Shown: piece by piece, positions 13,226 to 17,962 of the stretch
How the letters are laid out: the number at the start of each line of letters is the position of its first letter
Numbering within the stretch: position 1 is the first letter of the stretch
Position numbers and translations under genes: made by a program
The notes under the pieces: model-generated
The model's input: only the letters and a program-made list of their open reading frames with translations
Database searches by the model: none
Told to the model about the DNA's origin: nothing
NCBI GenBank assembly: GCA_016295895.1
Contig: JAEDKI010000016.1
Span: 1 to 17,962, forward strand
Source of the DNA: Clostridiaceae bacterium
GTDB taxonomy: Bacteria > Bacillota > Clostridia > Oscillospirales > Acutalibacteraceae
Direction of reading: 5' to 3'
DNA: 17,962 nucleotides

Positions 13226-15082
13226 ATGTATCCCAAGGAAATTGAAAAATTTCTGCTCAGGGTTCAGAAACCCGGCAGATACACGGGCGGCGAGCTTAAC
13301 AGCGTTGTCAAGGATAAAGATTCGGTCGATATCCGCTATGCGTTCTGCTTCCCCGATACTTATGAAATAGGCATGTCGCATCTCGGCATGAAAATTATTT
13401 ATTCTCTTGTCAATGCAAGGGAGGACGCATGGTGCGAAAGAGTATTTGCCCCGTGGATTGACATGGAGCAGATAATGCGTGAAAATTCAATACCGCTCTA
13501 TGCGCTTGAAAGCGGCGATGCAATCCGTGATTTTGACCTGATAGGCTTCACGATGCAGTATGAGCTGAGCTACACCAATGTTCTGAACATGCTTGACCTT
13601 GCGGGGCTTCCCGTCAGGTCAAAGGACAGAACCTCGCTCACTCCGATTGTCATTGCGGGCGGCGCATGCGTTTGCAACGCAGAGCCGATGGCGGAATTTT
13701 TCGATATCACGCTTCCCGGCGACGGTGAGGAAGTCACAAACGAGCTTATCGATTTGCTGAAAGAGCATAAGAAGAAAGGCTCAACCAAGCAGGAATTTCT
13801 TGAAGCCGCCGCTCGGATAAAGGGCGTTTATGTTCCGTCGCTCTATGAGGTTGAATATAACGAAGATAACACCGTAAAGGCGGTAACTCCGACCTGCGGA
13901 GCGCCCGAAAAGGTCGAAAAGCGAAATGTTGCCGACCTTGATTCAATGTTCTCTCCGAGCACATTCGTTGTTCCGTTTCTTGAAGTCGTTCATGACAGAA
14001 CGACGGTTGAAATATTCAGAGGGTGCATAAGAGGCTGTCGCTTCTGTCAGGCAGGCTTCATCAACAGACCTCTCAGGCGCAAATCGCCCGAAACGGTTGA
14101 GGCTCAATGCCGTTCAATCTGTGAAAGCACGGGCTATGATGAAATTTCGCTTTGCTCCTTGAGCACGAGCGACTATAAAGGGCTTGAAAAGCTGATTACA
14201 AATATGCTCCCGTGGACCATGGAGGAGAAAATCAATATCGCCCTGCCCTCGCTCAGAGCGGATAATTTCCCCAAGGAGCTTATGGAAAAGCTCAACGCCG
14301 TCAGGCGGAGCGGTCTGACCTTTGCACCCGAAGCGGGAACTCAAAGGCTCAGAGACGTTATCAATAAGAATATCACCGAGCAGGAGGTGCTCTCAACGGC
14401 GGCTCAGGCGTTCGCAGGCGGCTGGACGGCGGTCAAGCTCTATTTTATGATTGGCTTGCCGACCGAAACCGAGGAGGATATCAAAGGCATTGCCGACCTT
14501 GCTCAGGCGGTGGTTGACGAATTCTATAAAAATCCCGACAAGCCCAAGGGAAAGGGCGTGAATGTCAGCGTCAGCCTTGCTTCGCTTGTTCCGAAGCCGT
14601 TCACTCCGTTCCAATGGGAGCCTCAGGACAAGCCCGATACGCTGATTGAAAAGCAGAATTTTCTTGTTTCCTGCGTTAAGACCCGAAAGGTCAGCGTCTC
14701 CCGCCATGTGCCGTGGACGAGCTTCCTTGAAGGCGTTTTTGCAAGGGGAGACAGGCGGCTTGCCGATGTTATCGAGACAGCGTGGCGCAAGGGCTGTACC
14801 TTTGACGGCTGGGCTGAATGCCTGAAACCCGAAAAATGGGAGGAAAGCTTTGCCGAAAACGGCATTGACCCCTATTTTTACACCGCAAGGCGCAGAGAAT
14901 ATGACGAAATTCTGCCGTGGGATCATATGGATTACGGCGTTACCAAAAAATTCCTTATAAAAGAGAATCAGAAAGCCCATGCGGGAGAAACGACCGCCTG
15001 CTGCCGTGAAAAATGCGGCGGATGCGGGGCAAACAGACTCAACGGAGGTGTGTGCGATGAAATCGGTAAGACTGTGGTTTAA
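13226..15082 (+). CDS. TIGR03960-family B12-binding-domain radical SAM protein
   Basis: A 618-residue protein. The N-terminal region (about 1-200) resembles the B12-binding-like domain of this family, without a clear DxHxxG cobalamin motif. The radical SAM core follows, with the [4Fe-4S] cysteines C267, C271 and C274 (GCIRGCRFC). The C-terminus holds a cysteine cluster (CCREKCGGCGANRLNGGVC). The start is ATG at 13226 behind AGGAGAG; the frame is open upstream to 13163 but those codons lie in the promoter. In Clostridia it is normally followed by its DUF2344 partner, as here (26-nt overlap), and often by rng and rplU, which are not found here. Reaction unknown; an RNA or ribosome modification is often guessed from the neighbours. 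Confidence 0.93.
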   Translation: MYPKEIEKFLLRVQKPGRYTGGELNSVVKDKDSVDIRYAFCFPDTYEIGMSHLGMKIIYSLVNAREDAWCERVFAPWIDMEQIMRENSIPLYALESGDAIRDFDLIGFTMQYELSYTNVLNMLDLAGLPVRSKDRTSLTPIVIAGGACVCNAEPMAEFFDITLPGDGEEVTNELIDLLKEHKKKGSTKQEFLEAAARIKGVYVPSLYEVEYNEDNTVKAVTPTCGAPEKVEKRNVADLDSMFSPSTFVVPFLEVVHDRTTVEIFRGCIRGCRFCQAGFINRPLRRKSPETVEAQCRSICESTGYDEISLCSLSTSDYKGLEKLITNMLPWTMEEKINIALPSLRADNFPKELMEKLNAVRRSGLTFAPEAGTQRLRDVINKNITEQEVLSTAAQAFAGGWTAVKLYFMIGLPTETEEDIKGIADLAQAVVDEFYKNPDKPKGKGVNVSVSLASLVPKPFTPFQWEPQDKPDTLIEKQNFLVSCVKTRKVSVSRHVPWTSFLEGVFARGDRRLADVIETAWRKGCTFDGWAECLKPEKWEESFAENGIDPYFYTARRREYDEILPWDHMDYGVTKKFLIKENQKAHAGETTACCREKCGGCGANRLNGGVCDEIGKTVV

Positions 15083-15719
15083 AAAAGACGGGCTTGCGGT
15101 TTATATTTCACACCTTGACATGAACCGATGTATGACAAGGGCAGTCCGCAGGGCGGAAATACCGCTTTGGTACACCGAGGGCTTCAATCCCCACCCCTAC
15201 ATGACATTTTTAATGCCTCTGCCGCTCGGTCAGGAGGGCAGGAGAGAGCCGCTCGATATCCGTATTGAGGGCGAAATGAGCTTTGAAGAAATCGGCGAAA
15301 GGCTGAATTCGGTTATGCCCGGCGGCATTGAAATTGTTGAAGTTCGGGAGCCTGTCTGCAAATCAAACGAGATTGCGGCGGCGGAATATGAGATAACCGC
15401 AGAATTTTTGACCACCGGCGAAGCGGAGGGCTTTGCCTCGGGAGCTCAGAGCATTATTGACGGCGGAGAGCTCAATGCTGAAAAACGGAGCAAAAAAGGA
15501 ATCAAAATCGTCAATCTCTGCGAAATGGTTCGCTCATTTGATGCAAAAGCGGACGGAAAATGCGTTTTTATCAGAACCGTGCTTGCCGCAGGGAACACGG
15601 TGAACCTGAATGCGGATTTGCTTATCGGTTCTCTGCTTTCGGAATTTGCGGCTCAGACCGAAAAAACTTCGATAGTCAGAACACGGCTTTTGCGGGAAGA
15701 TCTGAGCGATTTTGAATAA
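15057..15719 (+). CDS. TIGR03936/DUF2344 radical SAM-associated protein
   Basis: A 220-residue protein of the DUF2344 family, nearly always linked or fused to a TIGR03960 radical SAM protein. Family signs are near the N-terminus: VRLWFKKDGLAVYISHLD (4-21), then EIPLWYTEGFNPHP and LPLGQEGRREPLDI. The true start is ATG 15057 with GGAGGTG upstream; the frame is open to 14979 but that part is in another frame of the radical SAM C-terminus. Overlap of 26 nt means coupled translation. Some relatives are fused to the partner in one chain. Function unknown. A small hairpin GCGATT/AATCGC (15706-15726) spans its stop but lacks a U-tract, so termination is uncertain. Confidence 0.9.
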   Translation: MKSVRLWFKKDGLAVYISHLDMNRCMTRAVRRAEIPLWYTEGFNPHPYMTFLMPLPLGQEGRREPLDIRIEGEMSFEEIGERLNSVMPGGIEIVEVREPVCKSNEIAAAEYEITAEFLTTGEAEGFASGAQSIIDGGELNAEKRSKKGIKIVNLCEMVRSFDAKADGKCVFIRTVLAAGNTVNLNADLLIGSLLSEFAAQTEKTSIVRTRLLREDLSDFE

Positions 15720-15796
15720 GAATCGCCCAAAAATCCGATAAAAACCGCCTGATATTTGTCAGAATGTAAAAAATATATGAAATGCCAAAAAAATGC

Positions 15797-15825
15797 TTGC
15801 ATTATTTTATTTCATATGATATTAT
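15797..15825 (+). promoter_or_regulatory. Probable sigma-A promoter of rplS
   Basis: TTGCAT (15797-15802), 17-base spacer, TATTAT (15820-15825). Predicted start near 15832, leaving about 130 nt of leader before rplS. The -35 is only 4 of 6. Confidence 0.6.
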
Positions 15826-15831
15826 ATAAAT

Positions 15832-15962
15832 CGCATTTGTGCCGTCAGTTGCGGCTTCGGCTCTCAAAGACGGGGTTTAATGCTTTTATAACATTAAAGC
15901 GGGTGTTCCTCTTTTTGCGTTTTGCAGCTACGAACGCCTGAAAAAATCGGAGGAAAAATACA
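15832..15962 (+). promoter_or_regulatory. Structured 5' leader of rplS, possible L19 autoregulatory leader
   Basis: Three pairings can be drawn: CCGTC with GACGG near 15843-15876; TTTAATG with CATTAAA around 15877-15899 with a 9-nt loop; GGTGTTC with GAACGCC around 15902-15940 with one G-T. The ribosome site GGAGG at 15949 follows the last stem. Firmicute rplS genes often have an Rfam L19 leader that binds L19, but I cannot confirm the consensus by eye. Confidence 0.45.
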
Positions 15963-16307
15963 ATGGATGCACTCAAATTAATCGCACAGGATTCACTCAA
16001 ATCCGAAGTGCCCTCAATCGAAATCGGCGATACCGTCAGAGTTTCGGTTAAAATTCGTGAGGGTGAAAAAGAAAGAATTCAGGCTTTTGAAGGCGTAGTT
16101 ATCGCCCGCAAGGGTTCAGGCGTTTCAGAGACCTTCACCGTTCGCCGCATTTCCTATGGCGTTGGCGTTGAAAGGGTATTCCCCATTCACTCCCCCAATG
16201 TTGCGAAGGTTGAAACAGTCAGAAGCGGCCGTGTTCGCAGAAGCAAGCTTTATTACCTCAGAGACAGAGTCGGTAAGGCAGCTAAGGTTAAAGAACAGAT
16301 CAGATAA
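15963..16307 (+). CDS. rplS: 50S ribosomal protein L19
   Basis: A 114-residue bL19, the usual length, located at the 30S-50S interface. Family stretches: IGDTVRVSVKIREGEKERIQAFEGVVIARKG and ERVFPIHSPNVAKVETVRSGRVRRSKLYYLRDRVGKAAK. ATG with GGAGG nine bases upstream. It has its own promoter and leader and a strong terminator directly after, so it is probably monocistronic, though rbgA and the signal peptidase genes follow as in other Firmicutes. It is not next to trmD here, because the ylxM-ffh end of the usual cluster lies on the opposite strand about 15 kb away. Confidence 0.98.
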   Translation: MDALKLIAQDSLKSEVPSIEIGDTVRVSVKIREGEKERIQAFEGVVIARKGSGVSETFTVRRISYGVGVERVFPIHSPNVAKVETVRSGRVRRSKLYYLRDRVGKAAKVKEQIR

Positions 16308-16315
16308 AAAGCTTG

Positions 16316-16362
16316 AGGGTGTAACAACAGGTTTGCGGTTGTTACACCTTTATTCTTATTTC
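16316..16362 (+). terminator. Strong intrinsic terminator of rplS
   Basis: GGTGTAACAAC (16318-16328) pairs perfectly with GTTGTTACACC (16338-16348) around a 9-nt loop, followed by TTTATTCTTATTTCTTT. The 11-bp stem and T-rich tail are classical. Confidence 0.9.
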
Positions 16363-16455
16363 TTTAAATTAATTACAATAAATCAGCAAGCAGCTTCCGT
16401 GGCAGGGTATACGGGTTATTTCGCTTGATAATCATTTTCAAAGGGAGGGTCAGCC

Positions 16456-17049
16456 GTGCGCAGGATTGACGAATTCTGGATTGAATTCAATTCCGTAACT
16501 GAAGAAGAAACGCCAAAGACTTCTCCCGTGCTTTCGTTTATCTATGACATGGCAGATTCCGTTAAGGGCGCAATCGTCGTAGTATTTCTGCTGTTCTCCT
16601 TTGTTTTCAGAGCTGTCGGAGTTGACGGCGATTCGATGGTGCCGACTCTTGCAGACGGCGATTGGCTTGCCGTGGCAAGCGTCACAACGGAGATTGAACG
16701 GGGCGACATTGTGGTTATCAATCAGCCGTGGGAGCGGCATGTTCCGATAGTCAAGCGTGTCATCGCAGTCGGCGGAGACACGGTTTATATTGATTTTGAC
16801 CGCAACGAGGTCTATGTTAACGGAGAGAAGCTGAACGAGCCTTACATTTCCGAGCCGACAAGGGTGAGCTACGATGTCAGCTTTCCGCTTCAGGTTGAGG
16901 AAGGCAAGCTCTTTGTTATGGGCGACAACCGTAATGTTTCGCTTGACAGCCGTTCAAGCAAAATCGGCATGATTGACGAACGTTATGTTCTCGGAAAGGC
17001 TGTTGTCAGATTTTATCCCACGGGCGAGTGGAAAATATATGAGGAATAA
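16456..17049 (+). CDS. lepB: Type I signal peptidase, first of two tandem copies
   Basis: A 197-residue S26 signal peptidase that cuts signal peptides from exported proteins outside the membrane. One membrane segment (about 38-53) is followed by the catalytic Ser60 in GDSMVPTL, general-base Lys100 in VKRVIAVGGD, and box E GDNRNVSLDSR (156-166). The N-terminal cytoplasmic part is acidic. Start is GTG (16456) with GGGAGGG five bases upstream; no ATG is suitably placed. A weak GATAAT at 16427-16432 may be a -10, but I find no matching -35, so its promoter is unclear after the rplS terminator. Followed closely by the second copy. Confidence 0.95.
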   Translation: MRRIDEFWIEFNSVTEEETPKTSPVLSFIYDMADSVKGAIVVVFLLFSFVFRAVGVDGDSMVPTLADGDWLAVASVTTEIERGDIVVINQPWERHVPIVKRVIAVGGDTVYIDFDRNEVYVNGEKLNEPYISEPTRVSYDVSFPLQVEEGKLFVMGDNRNVSLDSRSSKIGMIDERYVLGKAVVRFYPTGEWKIYEE

Positions 17050-17062
17050 GGTGAATTCACAT

Positions 17063-17641
17063 ATGTCCGAAAATGAAAAGGTTAACGAAGAAAAGAAAAA
17101 CGGCGGATTTGTCAGCAATTGTTTTGACATTGTTTCAATCCTTGCAACGGCGATAGTCGCAGTTGCGATTGCATTTCTTTTTGCGTTCAGAACAATCGGC
17201 GTTGTCGGCAATTCGATGTATCCCACTTTGAATTGGGGTGACAGGATAATTCTGACCGCCTCTCTGTTTGAGCCGAAAAACGGCGATATCGTTGTCACCT
17301 GCCAGCCGCCGAAAACCGACGCTATCCCGACAACGCTTGTTAAAAGGGTTATTGCAACCGAGGGGCAAACGGTGGATATCGATTTTTCCGCCGGAGTGGT
17401 CTATGTTGACGGAGTGGCTCTTGATGAGCCGTATACGGCTTCGCCCACAAATGACAGAGAGGATTTCAACGGTCCTCTGACCGTTCCCGAGGGTTATGTT
17501 TTCGTTATGGGCGATAACCGCAACAATTCAACCGACAGCAGAAGCAATCTTGTCGGTCTGATAAGAGAAGAATATGTCATGGGCAGAGCTCTTTTCAGAG
17601 TCAAGCCCTTCGGTCAGTTTAAAATAGGTCAGTATGAATGA
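17063..17641 (+). CDS. lepB: Type I signal peptidase, second tandem copy
   Basis: A 192-residue paralogue of the preceding gene. Charged cytoplasmic N-terminus (1-15), one membrane segment (about 22-43), catalytic Ser51 (GNSMYPTL), Lys94 (VKRVIATEGQ), box E GDNRNNSTDSR (150-160). Both copies have complete active sites but differ in most other positions, so they are not a recent duplication. ATG 17063 is chosen with AAGGTG upstream; an in-frame GTG at 17051 with GAGGA before it is a real alternative adding four residues. It lies 13 nt after the first copy and overlaps the rbgA start by 8 nt. Confidence 0.94.
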   Translation: MSENEKVNEEKKNGGFVSNCFDIVSILATAIVAVAIAFLFAFRTIGVVGNSMYPTLNWGDRIILTASLFEPKNGDIVVTCQPPKTDAIPTTLVKRVIATEGQTVDIDFSAGVVYVDGVALDEPYTASPTNDREDFNGPLTVPEGYVFVMGDNRNNSTDSRSNLVGLIREEYVMGRALFRVKPFGQFKIGQYE

Positions 17642-17962
17642 GAAAATGACGGTTCAGTGGTTTCCCGGCCATATGGCGAAAACCCGAAGATTAATAAAAG
17701 AGAGCCTTTCGCTTGTCGATGCGGTTTGTGAAATTGTTGACGCAAGAATCCCGGAGAGCAGCAGGAATCCCGAGCTTGACGAAATAGTCGGCTCAAAGCC
17801 GAGGATTGTTTTGCTCAACAAGTGCGACCTTGCCGACCCGAACGCAACGGCTCGCAAAATCAAGGAGCTTTCGGAGCGGGGCATAAAGGCTCTGCCCGTT
17901 GATTGCCGAAGCGGCAGAGGGCTTGAAAAATTTCAGCCTGCCGTCAGAGAGATTCTGAAAGA
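17634..17962 (+). CDS. rbgA: Ribosome biogenesis GTPase RbgA (YlqF), N-terminal part; cut by window edge
   Basis: RbgA is a circularly permuted GTPase needed for late 50S assembly. About 109 residues are visible: the family start TVQWFPGHMAKTRR, DARIPESSRNPEL (36-48) and the G4 motif NKCD (62-65), which in permuted GTPases comes before the P-loop; the P-loop lies beyond the right edge. ATG 17634 has AGGT upstream and overlaps the signal peptidase stop; ATG 17646 would give the MTVQWFPGH start seen in Bacillus and is equally possible. Its place after rplS and lepB is the usual Firmicute order, commonly followed by rnhB. Confidence 0.95.
   Translation, partial: MNEKMTVQWFPGHMAKTRRLIKESLSLVDAVCEIVDARIPESSRNPELDEIVGSKPRIVLLNKCDLADPNATARKIKELSERGIKALPVDCRSGRGLEKFQPAVREILK

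Noticed and set aside
14393..14980. 195-residue minus-strand open frame inside the radical SAM gene
   Set aside because: Opposite to an intact, recognisable gene; no ribosome site or motif supports it.
14979..15056. N-terminal extension of the DUF2344 protein
   Set aside because: GGAGGTG precedes ATG 15057 and family members begin near the VRLWF-type strand; the added 26 residues are an out-of-frame reading of the radical SAM end.
15756..15941. 61-residue plus-strand open frame upstream of rplS
   Set aside because: It runs through the rplS promoter and leader, lacks a ribosome site and resembles no family; possible leader peptide but unsupported.

Overview
The window reads as part of a low-to-mid GC, Gram-positive, endospore-forming Clostridia chromosome, most likely an Oscillospirales/Ruminococcaceae-type bacterium. 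The reasons are a YlxM-Ffh pair, MutS2 with an Smr domain, HI0933/BaiN-type and COG2509-type flavoproteins, a SpoIVFA/SpoIVFB-like pair, the TIGR03960/DUF2344 pair, sigma-A promoters close to consensus, strong Shine-Dalgarno sites and frequent TTG or GTG starts. This is inference from gene content, not a database result. I see no phage, transposon, CRISPR array, rRNA or tRNA.

The left half (1-8264) is transcribed leftward. It splits into two units. The promoter-distal one is ylxM-ffh (SRP pathway; ffh runs off the left edge), driven by a TTGACA-17-TATAAT promoter at 965-993. The long one starts in the divergent region near 8300 and reads: membrane-anchored FHA protein, M16 zinc peptidase, proB, proA, an unrecognised membrane-anchored acidic-tailed protein, mutS2. 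Gaps in it are small or negative (3, 10, -8, 18 and 44 nt), so it looks like one operon. A 327-nt gap (866-1192) between mutS2 and ylxM holds two hairpins with the same core, a perfect promoter and DnaA-box-like sequences.

The right half (8437-17962) is transcribed rightward. First comes a 53-residue FeoB-associated-type Cys-rich membrane protein overlapping a BaiN-like flavoprotein, followed by a second, COG2509-type flavoprotein and a terminator. Next is a two-gene cassette, an M23 peptidase and an M50 intramembrane protease, behind a sigma-E-like promoter: a SpoIVFA/SpoIVFB-type pro-sigma-K processing pair. It is followed by a separately promoted pair, the TIGR03960 radical SAM protein and its DUF2344 partner. 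The window ends with rplS (structured leader, strong terminator), two tandem type I signal peptidases and the start of rbgA.

The most interesting points are the sporulation cassette (intact M23 zinc site, M50 protein without the CBS domain), the FeoB-associated mini-gene far from any visible feoB with a two-copy palindromic operator, the BaiN-like protein whose dinucleotide-binding loop has Cys in place of a glycine, and the paired hairpins around the ylxM promoter. I did not find a clear wholly new system; most genes belong to known families, and the novelty lies in arrangement and regulation.
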